The notes: a model not told the origin generated them from the sequence alone. A stretch of DNA of 64,000 nucleotides from Tatumella ptyseos (GCF_030552895.1 NZ_CP130649.1:1984001-2048000); one strand, 5' to 3'; counted from the stretch's first letter, positions 50,243 through 58,904 are shown. A program made the numbers and translations.

Positions 50243-50368
50243 TTATTGTCGTCGACAGCGCTCTGAGCACTTCTTTACTTCATCCCAGCACTTTTCCCAC
50301 TTTTTTCGCCACGAAAACGGACGCCCACACACCACGCAGACCTTAGTTGGAAGTTCGCTTTTTTTCAT
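50243..50368 (-). CDS. DUF2256 zinc-ribbon mini-protein
   Basis: A 41-residue basic protein with four cysteines (C11, C14, C34, C38) in the DUF2256 pattern: [20 protein letters not shown], then [20 protein letters not shown]. It probably folds as a small zinc ribbon. The ATG has AGAGGT seven bases upstream. The family is widespread but uncharacterised and is often found next to cryptochrome/photolyase-related genes (recalled, not checked); no photolyase is in this window. It stands alone between argW and a small AriR-like gene. Confidence 0.85.
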   Translation of the reverse strand: MKKSELPTKVCVVCGRPFSWRKKWEKCWDEVKKCSERCRRQ

Positions 50369-50603
50369 CAATAGACCTCTATTAACGGAAGTTTCTCTCT
50401 ATTTCAGTCGCCAAATATAATTGTTCTTTGGCAAAAAAGGAAATATAAAGCGTTTTAAATCTGTTACAGTTCAATGCTCTACGACTACTCTAATAACATA
50501 ATGGTATAATGAAAACTGTTTACGATAACTACTCATTATGTAATAGTTCTTCACTAAGAAGTATAACCAACATTGATAATATGACTTGATGAAGGGTTAT
50601 TCT

Positions 50604-50789
50604 ATGCGCAGCAAAAGTAGGATCAATGCACTAATCGGTCTAGCAACCGTTGAATTACTTAGCGCCGATAGCTGTATCTCTAAGAACGATATTTTATATT
50701 TTTTGTCGCTACAACGAGATGCTGCCCTTATTAGCCATTATGATTATTGCAGCGTCCGTAATACACTGGATTTAGTTGATAGTCACTAA
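50604..50789 (+). CDS. second AriR/YmgB-like small protein
   Basis: A 61-residue protein starting MRSKSRINALIGLATVELLS. LIGLATVELLSADSCISKND and VRNTLDLV align with E. coli AriR VLGQAVTNLM and IRKTLEIV at nearly the same spacing (39 versus 38 residues). AAGGG lies seven bases before this ATG; longer in-frame starts (TTG, ATG) are less well served. It is transcribed away from the DUF2256 gene and argW. Function inferred from the family only. Confidence 0.6.
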   Translation: MRSKSRINALIGLATVELLSADSCISKNDILYFLSLQRDAALISHYDYCSVRNTLDLVDSH

Positions 50790-50877
50790 ATTGTCATTTC
50801 TCAGGCTAAGCCACTTAAGAGCAAATCACTAGAGTGAATAAGCCATTTATTATTTAATTATAAATGGCAACATAGCG

Positions 50878-51396
50878 TTAAACCGCGGCTTCACCAAAAT
50901 ATTCGCTCGCCAACTTAGACATCATAATAGTGTCTTGGTAGCGGCCATTTTTCAATGCTGCTTGCCGCTGTGTGCCTTCCACTACGAATCCTAAGCGTTG
51001 ATACAGCGCAATCGCCGGCTGATTATCGGCGAAAACGCTTAACTCTACGCGTTGTGCTGCTAACCAATTGAAGGCATAATCCAGACCAAACTCGATCAAC
51101 TGCTGAGCAATGCCGCGACGGGTAAAATGGCTGTCTACAGTAATCCCGAAAGAAACAACATGTCTAAGTCGCACGGCTTTTTCTGTAAAAAGCGTAATGT
51201 TTCCTACCACATCCCCATCCAATTCCGCGACAAAACCGATATGTCCAATATTGGGATAATTGAGAATTTTTTGTTCCCAAAGTTCTACTGAGGGGCAAGG
51301 CAGTTGCAGTGTATTTTGTTGCGTGGCAGGTTGACCGTAAATCTCAGCCAAACGTACTGCATCTTCTCGAGTCACCGCACGAATCTTAACGCTCAT
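50878..51396 (-). CDS. GNAT acetyltransferase, YhhY/AaaT-like
   Basis: GCN5-related N-acetyltransferase of 172 residues. The acetyl-CoA-binding segment is VDSHFTRRGIAQQLIEFGLD (RRGIAQ corresponds to Q/RxxGxG/A). Similarity to E. coli YhhY, an L-amino-acid N-acetyltransferase, is seen in NTLQLPCPSVELW and ELSVFADNQPAIALYQRLGF. It is a single gene with no evident partner. Confidence 0.82.
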   Translation of the reverse strand: MSVKIRAVTREDAVRLAEIYGQPATQQNTLQLPCPSVELWEQKILNYPNIGHIGFVAELDGDVVGNITLFTEKAVRLRHVVSFGITVDSHFTRRGIAQQLIEFGLDYAFNWLAAQRVELSVFADNQPAIALYQRLGFVVEGTQRQAALKNGRYQDTIMMSKLASEYFGEAAV

Positions 51397-51512
51397 TAGA
51401 CATCCTCTTAAGAAAATCTAATCTATATCAGAGCGTTAAGTTTCGTACAAGTATTAACATCATTTGCTATTAGAATGAGATAAGGCTAAGCCCGTTTTAA
51501 GCGATCAGAAAT

Positions 51513-52367
51513 TTAACGGCCGTTAGGGGTTTCTGGCTCAATCTCATAAGCTTTCTGAACCAATGGATGACGCTTAGCCTCAGTCGTGACTTCTCGAGTC
51601 CAGACCTCTTGCATCTGCTGTTGAGTACCTTCTATGATCTCTGCGGGAACGACGTTGCGGTATTGAGTAATTTCACCGCTGACAACACGAGCAATCACAT
51701 CTGAAACTTGATAAGGATGGAATTGTTCATGAGGGAATGCAATATCCTCATAGTCAAAGACAGTGTCGAGTTTATCTTCCGGCCACCAGTGAGTCCATGC
51801 TTCGAACATCCTGTCATTAAAGCCAGTAAGAATAGGTCCGGGATTAACTGTGGCGACTTGTACACCAAACTCCTGCAACTCACTGTTTAATGCCTCAGCA
51901 AATCCTTCTAGTGCATGTTTTGATGCAGAGTAAGCGCCAGCGAACGGATCAGTAGTAATGCCCGCGACGGAAGAGATGAAGACAATTTTGCCCTGCTTTT
52001 TCTCAATGAATTGACGAGCAAAGTGCTGGGTTAGCAATATCGTTCCGAAAACGTTAACTTCAAATTGTCGGCGGAATTTATCTTCTGGAAGGTCAACCAC
52101 CGCCCCTCCTTCAGAAATTCCAGCATTATTCACCAATACATCAATCGACCATTGTGCGGCACGTAAGCGATCATTTTCGTCACTAATATCCAGCTTCTCT
52201 ACCTGAATATTAAGTCCTAGGGAATGAGCTTCATTCTTAAGGGGTTGAATCTGAGCAACAATTTCCGTAGTGGCGATAACATCGTATCCTTGTTTAGCCA
52301 ATAGGAAGGCGCTTTCACGTCCAAATCCACTGCCCGCACCAGTAATTAATACCGTTTTCTTGCTCAT
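51513..52367 (-). CDS. short-chain dehydrogenase/reductase
   Basis: Classical SDR of 284 residues. The cofactor motif TGAGSGFG is near residue 10, NNAG at about 86, and the catalytic Tyr-Lys is in YSASKHALEGF, preceded by the active Ser in ISSVAG. An extended C-terminal region (after about 190) is like the oxidoreductases acting on larger substrates. It is divergent from the zinc alcohol dehydrogenase, so the two are probably regulated together. Substrate unknown. Confidence 0.87.
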   Translation of the reverse strand: MSKKTVLITGAGSGFGRESAFLLAKQGYDVIATTEIVAQIQPLKNEAHSLGLNIQVEKLDISDENDRLRAAQWSIDVLVNNAGISEGGAVVDLPEDKFRRQFEVNVFGTILLTQHFARQFIEKKQGKIVFISSVAGITTDPFAGAYSASKHALEGFAEALNSELQEFGVQVATVNPGPILTGFNDRMFEAWTHWWPEDKLDTVFDYEDIAFPHEQFHPYQVSDVIARVVSGEITQYRNVVPAEIIEGTQQQMQEVWTREVTTEAKRHPLVQKAYEIEPETPNGR

Positions 52368-52578
52368 GATCTCTCCTTAAAAGTAAGTTCGACTTAGGCA
52401 AATTTAGCCATTGTAGCCGTTCAAAAATCAATCCAACGCTTTTAAGGCTAGTGTAGCTATCGCTATTACGCAACTTGCCGCACAAAGTGGCTTTGTCAGC
52501 TACACTTTCAAGGTGGCAGAATATCAGTCCAGTTATTCTGTCTAATTATTACTACGCATCACCAAAATGGGAAAAGAG

Positions 52579-53595
52579 ATGAAGATAAAAAGCTATGCTG
52601 CTCCTGCTGCCGGTAAACCTCTAGAATTTTACGAATACGATGCAGCACCACTCGGTGACGAAGAAGTCGAAGTAACCGTTGATTATTGTGGTCTTTGCCA
52701 TTCCGATTTATCGATGATCGATAACGAATGGGGAATTTCTAACTATCCACTGATTGCGGGTCATGAGGTCTCAGGCCGAGTTTCAGCCTTGGGTGAGAAT
52801 GCCAAAAATAAAGGTTTAAAGATTGGTCAAGCCGTTGGCATCGGTTGGTCAGCAAAAAGCTGTTTACACTGTGATGCCTGTATTCGCGGTAATCATTCCA
52901 ATTGTGAATCGGGTACAACACCTACCATTCTGAATCGCGGCGGCTTCGCTGAAAAAATTAGAGCAGACTGGCAGTGGGTCATTCCGTTACCTGAAGCCTT
53001 AGATCCAACCCTCGCCGGTCCTTTATTATGTGGCGGGATTACCGTTTTCAAACCACTATTAATGAGCCAAATTAATGCGATGAGCCGCGTTGGGGTCATC
53101 GGTATTGGTGGACTAGGGCATCTAGCGGTTAAGTTACTTAAAGCGCTGGGTGCAGAGGTTGTCGCCTTCAGTTCAAACCCAAGCAAGAAAGATTCAATTC
53201 TTGAATTAGGCGCTGATGAAGTCGTGAATAGTCGTGATGCAGAAGCATTAAAAGCGCAAGCTGGCCGTTTCGATTTAATTATCAGCACTGTTGCTGTCGA
53301 TCTGGATTGGAAACCTTACTTCGATGCACTGGCTCCTGAAGGTAAATTCCATACTGTTGGCGCGGTGATGAAGCCTATTCAGGTGGCCGCTTTTGATCTT
53401 ATTGCAGGCGACAAATCCATTGGTGGATCGTCAACCGGTTCTCCTGGCGAATTACGTTCACTGCTGAAACTGGCCGCGCGCAAGAAAATTACACCAAAAA
53501 TTGAGACCTTCCCAATGTCCAAAATCAATGATGCTTTAGAGCATCTGCGTGCGGGCAAAGCGAACTTCCGTGTTGTACTTAAGGCCGATTTCTAA
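52579..53595 (+). CDS. zinc-dependent NAD(P) alcohol/aldehyde dehydrogenase
   Basis: Medium-chain dehydrogenase of the YahK/cinnamyl alcohol dehydrogenase type, 338 residues. Catalytic zinc ligands are in CGLCHSD and AGHEVSG, structural zinc cysteines in [15 protein letters not shown], and the nucleotide-binding loop is [16 protein letters not shown]. It likely reduces aldehydes with NADPH. The inner ATG (MKIKSYA) aligns with YahK; an ATG four codons upstream is the alternative. A hairpin follows the stop. Confidence 0.88.
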   Translation: MKIKSYAAPAAGKPLEFYEYDAAPLGDEEVEVTVDYCGLCHSDLSMIDNEWGISNYPLIAGHEVSGRVSALGENAKNKGLKIGQAVGIGWSAKSCLHCDACIRGNHSNCESGTTPTILNRGGFAEKIRADWQWVIPLPEALDPTLAGPLLCGGITVFKPLLMSQINAMSRVGVIGIGGLGHLAVKLLKALGAEVVAFSSNPSKKDSILELGADEVVNSRDAEALKAQAGRFDLIISTVAVDLDWKPYFDALAPEGKFHTVGAVMKPIQVAAFDLIAGDKSIGGSSTGSPGELRSLLKLAARKKITPKIETFPMSKINDALEHLRAGKANFRVVLKADF

Positions 53596-53603
53596 TTTTA
53601 TTG

Positions 53604-53630
53604 AGGATGGGGAGGCATTCTCCCCATCCT
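53604..53630 (+). terminator. hairpin after alcohol dehydrogenase gene
   Basis: An 11-bp perfect stem (AGGATGGGGAG/CTCCCCATCCT) with a 5-nt loop directly after the stop codon. There is no U-tract. Confidence 0.6.
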
Positions 53631-53768
53631 ACTGCTATCGTCTCTCTCCGCCCCTAACTGCCCTGCTTCAATGAAATTTTCTTTTTCCCAGCATAAGTTA
53701 CTTGAATTTTATCTCACTTATGTCCACATTAGCCTGTGTCCTTAACTCATTGCTAGTGGTAGATAACT

Positions 53769-54197
53769 GTGAAAATTGAGCCAATTACTCTTGAACAATG
53801 TTTAGATCTCCGCCAACACGTATTATGGCCGGACCGCCCACGGGAATCATTACGTCTAGCGGAAGATAATGACGATACGGCTCGGCATTTTGGCTTATTC
53901 GTTCAGGATAAATTAATCAGTTGTGTATCTTTATTCATGACGAATAATGATTGCTGGGTTATTCGTAAATTCGCCACTTTAGAAGAGTATCAATCACGCG
54001 GTTACGGCACTCAACTTCTGCAGCAAACCCTAGCCATTGTTGATCAAGCCGGAATCAAAAAAGTCAGCCTTGATAGCCGCCGTACGGCTATTCGTTTCTA
54101 TCAGAAATCAGGCTTTCAAATTTGTAGCGAACCTTTTATTAAAGATGGCGTGGAATTCGTCAAGATGCAGCGCTACACCGATTTAAGTTTACAGTAG
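53769..54197 (+). CDS. GNAT family acetyltransferase
   Basis: A 142-residue acetyltransferase. The acetyl-CoA loop is EEYQSRGYGTQLLQQTL (QSRGYG), followed by a helix and KKVSLDSRRTAIRFYQKSGF, typical of single-domain GNAT enzymes. The start is GTG. Substrate unknown. The stop is immediately followed by the left end of the IS200-type element. Confidence 0.82.
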   Translation: MKIEPITLEQCLDLRQHVLWPDRPRESLRLAEDNDDTARHFGLFVQDKLISCVSLFMTNNDCWVIRKFATLEEYQSRGYGTQLLQQTLAIVDQAGIKKVSLDSRRTAIRFYQKSGFQICSEPFIKDGVEFVKMQRYTDLSLQ

Positions 54198-54822
54198 TAA
54201 AAGACCACCTTCTTAGAAGGTGGCTTTCGAGAATGCCCCCTGTAAGGGGGCTATTATCACATTCCGCTTACTACTCTAGCAATTCCATCTGCTATTCATG
54301 TGTTTGTTCCGCTTTCTCCTGATGCCTAACATACCGCCTGATAATTTCCTCGTTTACCCCAACAGTATCGACAAAGTAGCCACGTGACCAAAAGTAATTA
54401 CCCCATAGCTTCTTTCTTATAGGTGGGAAACGATTGTACAACCTGATTGCGCTACGGTCTTTCAAATGCCCCATCAGAGTTGATATCGATATTTTCGGTG
54501 GAATTATCACAATAAGATGTACATGATCTGGCTGAACGTTTAGCTCCAGAACCTCACAATCTTTTATCCCGCAAAGAATGTAGATTGTTCTGTAAAGCTC
54601 TTTGCCCAACTTATCCTTCAAGATCCTGAAACGGTACTTTGGCGTCCATACTATGTGGTATTTACAACGCCAGTAAACATGTGATGAACTTCTGTAAAGT
54701 CCCATATCGGTTTTCTCCTTTTTACTTGTGGTGAGTAAGCAGAAATATTCCAACATGGGCATTCTTCAGGCTATAGCCTTACAGGATCAATCACCACCTC
54801 CCTAGGAGGTGGTTTAGGGGTG
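54198..54822 (-). mobile_element. IS200/IS605-family insertion sequence
   Basis: About 0.6 kb: a TnpA gene flanked by subterminal imperfect palindromes of similar sequence, CCACCTTC-TTA-GAAGGTGG at 54205-54223 and ACCACCTCC-CTA-GGAGGTGGT at 54793-54813. This arrangement, without terminal inverted repeats, is typical of single-strand transposing IS200 elements. The ends are placed by eye and may be off by several bases. Confidence 0.8.
54292..54705 (-). CDS. tnpA: IS200-type Y1 transposase TnpA
   Basis: HUH-family Y1 transposase of 137 residues that cuts and joins single-stranded DNA at the element's hairpin ends. The metal-binding HUH motif is complete (H61 and H63 in PDHVHL) and the nucleophile is probably Y125 in IIRRYVRHQE. 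AAGGAG lies nine bases before the ATG. Nineteen upstream in-frame codons are rejected. The enzyme looks intact, so the element may be active. Confidence 0.93.
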   Translation of the reverse strand: MGLYRSSSHVYWRCKYHIVWTPKYRFRILKDKLGKELYRTIYILCGIKDCEVLELNVQPDHVHLIVIIPPKISISTLMGHLKDRSAIRLYNRFPPIRKKLWGNYFWSRGYFVDTVGVNEEIIRRYVRHQEKAEQTHE

Positions 54823-54827
54823 ACAAT

Positions 54828-54860
54828 AAAAAAGGGCTCACATTGTGAGCCCTTTTTTTT
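54828..54860. terminator. bidirectional terminator after the oxidase operon
   Basis: GGGCTCACA/TGTGAGCCC stem flanked by A6 and T8 runs, giving a U-tract on both strands. On the minus strand it ends the cioAB-DUF2474 transcript; the T-run overlaps the DUF2474 stop codon. Confidence 0.9.
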
Positions 54861-55041
54861 AGCGGGTCATTCCGGCACTGTGCATTAATAGCCAGAGGAT
54901 AATGGCTACCCCCCCCAACGCAGCAATACTACCTAGCCAGAGTAGCAACAGCCAACGTAGTTGTGCCAGTTTATCAGAGGGCTTAGAGCCCTCTGATGCT
55001 ATGCCTTGACGCTTATCCGCCAACTCAGTGATATCCTTCAT
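54859..55041 (-). CDS. DUF2474 small subunit of bd-type oxidase
   Basis: A 60-residue protein with one transmembrane helix (LRWLLLLWLGSIAALGGVAI) and the family ending LLMHSAGMTR. DUF2474 proteins lie downstream of cyanide-insensitive oxidase genes and probably play the role of CydX. It overlaps the cioB end by 17 bp. A GTG six codons upstream is an alternative start. Confidence 0.82.
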   Translation of the reverse strand: MKDITELADKRQGIASEGSKPSDKLAQLRWLLLLWLGSIAALGGVAIILWLLMHSAGMTR

Positions 55042-56032
55042 CTTCAGAAATTTTCCCACGGAAGACGTAGTAGCTCCAGAAGGTGTACATCAAAATTACT
55101 GGGATGATTAATAACCCACCAATCAACATAAAGCCTTGGCTTTGTGGAGGGGATGCCGCCTGCCAAATAGAGATAGAAGGTGGGATAATATTCGGCCATA
55201 CGCTAATACCCAGACCGGTAAAACCGAGGAAAATTAAGCATAAGGTTAATAAGAATGGTGCATAATCAGCACGACGCTTAACAGCCTTCAAGATACCTAA
55301 TCCACAGATGACTACCAGCACCGGTACGGGTAAGAACCAATAAAGGTTGGGTCGAGTAAACCAACGTTCGGAAATCGCATTGTGTGCCAGCGGCGTCCAA
55401 ATACTAATAATGGCAATGACAATTAATAGCGCGATGGTCAGTGGCTTGGTTAACCGCGACATTTTGTCGTGCAGGTTATGTTGCGTTTTCATGATCAACC
55501 AGCTGCTGCCTAACAACGCGTAAGCCAGTACCAGTCCAACACCACAGAAGAGTGGGAACGGTGCTAACCATCCCATCACATCGCCGGTGAAGACACGTCC
55601 GGTAACTTGAATGCCGTTAAGAAGCGTGCCGACCGCGATCCCTTGCATAAAGGTGGCGAGGAAGGATCCAACGATAAAGGCTTTATCCCAGAAAGGTCTG
55701 TGATGCTCTGTCGCTTTGAATCGAAACTCGAAAGCTACCCCACGGAAAATTAGGCCAAATAGCATCAAAGTGATAGGGATGGATAACGCATCAGCAATCA
55801 CGGCGTATGCTAGAGGGAATGCACCGTATAATGCTGCTCCGCCCAAGATTAGCCAGGTTTCGTTACCATCCCATACCGGGGCGACAGTATTGACCATCAT
55901 GTCACGTTCAACAGGGTCTTTAATGAATGGGAAAATAAGACCAATACCTAGGTCAAAGCCATCCATCACGATATACATCAAAATGGCAAAAATAATGATG
56001 GTGAACCAAATAATTGACAGATCGATACCCAT
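55025..56032 (-). CDS. cioB: cytochrome bd-type quinol oxidase subunit II (CioB)
   Basis: Membrane subunit II of the quinol oxidase, 335 residues with about eight helices. Typical features are MDGFDLGIGLIFPFIKD, where subunit II proteins begin, and APVWDGNETWLILGGAALYG. The start MGIDLSIIWF lies 1 bp after the subunit I stop; an eleven-codon extension into the upstream gene is rejected. Confidence 0.93.
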   Translation of the reverse strand: MGIDLSIIWFTIIIFAILMYIVMDGFDLGIGLIFPFIKDPVERDMMVNTVAPVWDGNETWLILGGAALYGAFPLAYAVIADALSIPITLMLFGLIFRGVAFEFRFKATEHHRPFWDKAFIVGSFLATFMQGIAVGTLLNGIQVTGRVFTGDVMGWLAPFPLFCGVGLVLAYALLGSSWLIMKTQHNLHDKMSRLTKPLTIALLIVIAIISIWTPLAHNAISERWFTRPNLYWFLPVPVLVVICGLGILKAVKRRADYAPFLLTLCLIFLGFTGLGISVWPNIIPPSISIWQAASPPQSQGFMLIGGLLIIPVILMYTFWSYYVFRGKISEDEGYH

Positions 56033-56033
56033 G

Positions 56034-57455
56034 TTATTTTTTCTCCTCTGGTTTCTTAGAGGCATCTACCGCAGATAATGGACGAGCTGGGGTGTGGTGT
56101 TGACCTGGACCACCATGGATCTCTTCTCTTCCCTCACCTTCCACTGGACCTTTTTTGATAAGACGGATCAGATACACATATCCAATTCCAAATACTGATG
56201 CGTAAACAACAATAAATGCAATTAAACTAAAGGTCATTTGTAGCGCACTGTGAGGTGAAACCGCATCACGCGTACGCAGAACACCGTAAACCACCCAGGG
56301 TTGACGACCAATTTCGGTGGTAAACCAACCGGCCAACATTGCGAGTAAACCAGATGGACCCATTAGCAAGGTAAACCATAAGAATGGACGTGAATCGTAG
56401 AGACGTTTTTTATAACGCATCCACAAGCTCGCAACGCCTAACAGTATCATCAACATGCCAAGCCCAGCCATTACACGGAAAGACCAGAAGACGATTGTTG
56501 AATTAGGACGATCTTCTTTAGGGAAGGTTTTCAGTGCAGGGACTTGCTTATCAAGGCTATGCGTCAGGATCAGACTTCCTAAATAAGGAATTTCCAGCGC
56601 ATATTTGGTTTTTTCCTGTTTCATGTCTGGAATACCAAACAAAATTAGCGGCGTCGGCTCACCGGGAGGGTTTTCCCAGTGACCTTCAATCGCGGCAATT
56701 TTCGCAGGTTGATGCTCAAGCGTATTTAAACCGTGGGCATCGCCTAAGAACGCCTGAATAGGTGAAACAATCAGTGCCATCCATAACGACATTGATAGCA
56801 TTTTCTTGACTGCAGGCGTTTTATTACCACGTAATAAGTGCCAAGCTGCTGAAGCCCCGACAAAGAACGCTGTTGCCAAGAAGGCTGCGGTGCTCATATG
56901 CAACAGACGGAAGGGGAATGAAGGGTTGAATACAATCTGCATCCAGCTCTCTGGTACCACCACACCATTTTGAATACTAAAGCCTTGCGGCGTCTGCATC
57001 CAGCTGTTTGAGGCGAGGATCCAAAAGGTAGAGAGAATGGTACCCAATGCAACCATACAGGTTGCGAAAAAGTGCAAGCCAGGGCCTACGCGATTCCAAC
57101 CAAAAAGCATTACACCAAGGAAGCCAGCCTCTAAGAAGAATGCTGTTAACACCTCGTAGGTTAACATTGGACCGGTGATACTTCCCGCAAATTGGGAAAA
57201 TCCACTCCAGTTAGTCCCAAACTCATAGGCCATCACTAGCCCAGAAACGACGCCCATACCGAAGTTAACCGCGAACGCTTTAATCCAAAAGTGATACAAA
57301 TCGCGATAGGTTTCGTTTTTCGTTTTTAACCACAACCCTTCCAGCACGGCGAGAAAACTCGCTAGCCCGATCGTGATCGCCGGAAACAAAATATGGAAAG
57401 ATACAGTAAATGCAAACTGTAATCTTGCCAGATGAAATGCATCAAGCCCGAACAT
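56034..57455 (-). CDS. cioA: cytochrome bd-type quinol oxidase subunit I (CioA, short Q-loop)
   Basis: Subunit I with the haems and quinol site; reduces oxygen to water and conserves energy without proton pumping. The 473-residue protein starts MFGLDAFHLARLQFAFTVSF, contains the haem ligand region, GRQPWVVYGVLRTRDA and the short Q-loop form of the CioA/AppC-like branch, rather than the long Q-loop of CydA. This oxidase type tolerates cyanide. The ATG has AGAGG upstream; the GTG two codons earlier is too close to it. Confidence 0.9.
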   Translation of the reverse strand: MFGLDAFHLARLQFAFTVSFHILFPAITIGLASFLAVLEGLWLKTKNETYRDLYHFWIKAFAVNFGMGVVSGLVMAYEFGTNWSGFSQFAGSITGPMLTYEVLTAFFLEAGFLGVMLFGWNRVGPGLHFFATCMVALGTILSTFWILASNSWMQTPQGFSIQNGVVVPESWMQIVFNPSFPFRLLHMSTAAFLATAFFVGASAAWHLLRGNKTPAVKKMLSMSLWMALIVSPIQAFLGDAHGLNTLEHQPAKIAAIEGHWENPPGEPTPLILFGIPDMKQEKTKYALEIPYLGSLILTHSLDKQVPALKTFPKEDRPNSTIVFWSFRVMAGLGMLMILLGVASLWMRYKKRLYDSRPFLWFTLLMGPSGLLAMLAGWFTTEIGRQPWVVYGVLRTRDAVSPHSALQMTFSLIAFIVVYASVFGIGYVYLIRLIKKGPVEGEGREEIHGGPGQHHTPARPLSAVDASKKPEEKK

Positions 57456-57751
57456 TGCCACCTCTTACATTACAATTAAAAGACAATTAATGAAATTACT
57501 TAACAGTTAAGTAAATCATTTAACACATTGATTTTTATAGAACTATTTTACGCTTATCGTCTAATATGAACAGGATTAATCATAATAATTTAAGAGTTTT
57601 TAGGGACGTGACGGTCACCGATGAGTGAACAGTGAAGTAAAAGTAATTAAAGTGTAGCTGGAAAGAAGCAAAAGAGAAGTGAGGGAGGCTGTGGTGTTAT
57701 CTTAGTGTGAATAATCTCAACAATCCACCCACTCAGGGCGGTCGATAGAGG

Positions 57752-58045
57752 TTAACTTTTTATTTTATAGTTACATTGGAACCACTGCGTTTTATAACCT
57801 GGTAAGTTTGCAGACTCTTCGGATAGAGGGTCTACTTTATCAAAACCTTGTTGCGCGCACCGTTGAGTAATAAAGCGGTTAAGCGCAGCGCGATCGAGCT
57901 TATGAGGTTCGTAACGGAATTGATAAGTGTGGGCAACATTATCATGGTCTATTGCGGTAAAGCCCCCCTTTTGTCCTGCTGCACAGCCGCTAACTAGTGC
58001 GCCAATACTACACAGTAGACCTATCCGTAAAGCTACCTTATACAA
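57752..58045 (-). CDS. small lipoprotein of unknown function
   Basis: A 97-residue precursor with a clear lipoprotein signal: MYKVALRIGLLCSIGALVSGC, lipobox VSGC with cysteine at 21, followed by AAGQKGG. Asp is absent at +2, so outer-membrane sorting is expected. The mature part is short, basic and has two further cysteines (RCAQQG and FQCNYKIKS) that could form a disulfide. No family recognised. Confidence 0.75.
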   Translation of the reverse strand: MYKVALRIGLLCSIGALVSGCAAGQKGGFTAIDHDNVAHTYQFRYEPHKLDRAALNRFITQRCAQQGFDKVDPLSEESANLPGYKTQWFQCNYKIKS

Positions 58046-58151
58046 TATAAATTCCTCAAATAGATGAAATCAATTTGCCGATAATCTACTGTTATACACA
58101 GTATTATCCTTAGCTGTGCTCTATTCGTAATCGGTATAATCTGAATACGGC

Positions 58152-58904
58152 CTACCCTACCACCATCTGACGAATCAGATTAGCTGCTTTAGGTTGAGGA
58201 AATTTGAGGATTGTCTGGTAAAGATCCATCGACATCACACATAACTTTTGATGATCAGTCGCAGTATCTTCTGGCTGGTTCAGTTGTTGTAATTGTTCTC
58301 CCCATTGCGGATACAATATTTTTACCACGTCACCCAGTGCTTTATGAGCTTCAGTAATATCGCGGGGTTTATCAGCCCCCTGACTATGCAAGAATAACTG
58401 TTCCAGAGCTTGCTGATCCGCTTGATTCATTTGCGGGCTCAGCAAAGTACCGATATTTACGCCACCCGAGACTTGCGGATAAAGAAAACGATAACAGCTC
58501 TCAGCTGAGATTTTATTCAATGCCTGCATCTCACTCACCGCAACCGCAATATAGTGAGTTACCGCACTGTCATCTGCCTTCACAATTCGTAGATTCACGA
58601 GTGCAGTCAGTTGCCCTCGGACCTCTCCCGTCGCTTGCTCTTGACTATGTCCTTTTGCTATGGATTGGGCAAAAGACTCACTAACCTCTTGCCATAACTG
58701 TGGCTCTTGCTGTTTAAGTAATCGATAGCCAGGTAATGCTGCAAAGCGAGCTAACGCCTGCTGCTGTGCAAGCTGACGCGAATCGGCTGAGGAGGGTTTA
58801 TATCGATGACCGATAACCGCGAGCACGATGATGATGATGAGAAGAAGAGCGACTTTACGCACAATTTTTATCCCTTCAATCTTTCGCCCCCGCTTATCAC
58901 TCAC
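58152..58904 (-). CDS. membrane-anchored protein of unknown function
   Basis: A 250-residue protein with a basic cytoplasmic N-terminus, one transmembrane helix (about 17-34, KVALLLIIIIVLAVIG) and a long Gln/Ala-rich, mostly helical periplasmic domain. Two cysteines (SCYRFLYPQ and KLCVMSMDL) may pair. I do not recognise the family. It stands alone between a lipoprotein gene and a universal stress protein gene, all on the minus strand. Confidence 0.7.
   Translation of the reverse strand: MSDKRGRKIEGIKIVRKVALLLIIIIVLAVIGHRYKPSSADSRQLAQQQALARFAALPGYRLLKQQEPQLWQEVSESFAQSIAKGHSQEQATGEVRGQLTALVNLRIVKADDSAVTHYIAVAVSEMQALNKISAESCYRFLYPQVSGGVNIGTLLSPQMNQADQQALEQLFLHSQGADKPRDITEAHKALGDVVKILYPQWGEQLQQLNQPEDTATDHQKLCVMSMDLYQTILKFPQPKAANLIRQMVVG

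Noticed and set aside
37253..52566. CRISPR array, prophage or toxin-antitoxin pair in the accessory region
   Set aside because: No regularly spaced repeats, phage structural genes, integrase or recognisable toxin-antitoxin pair were seen.
57490..57560. Possible ArcA or FNR sites upstream of the bd-type oxidase genes
   Set aside because: TTGAT and GTTAA-like stretches occur, but none has a complete match; the region is simply AT-rich.
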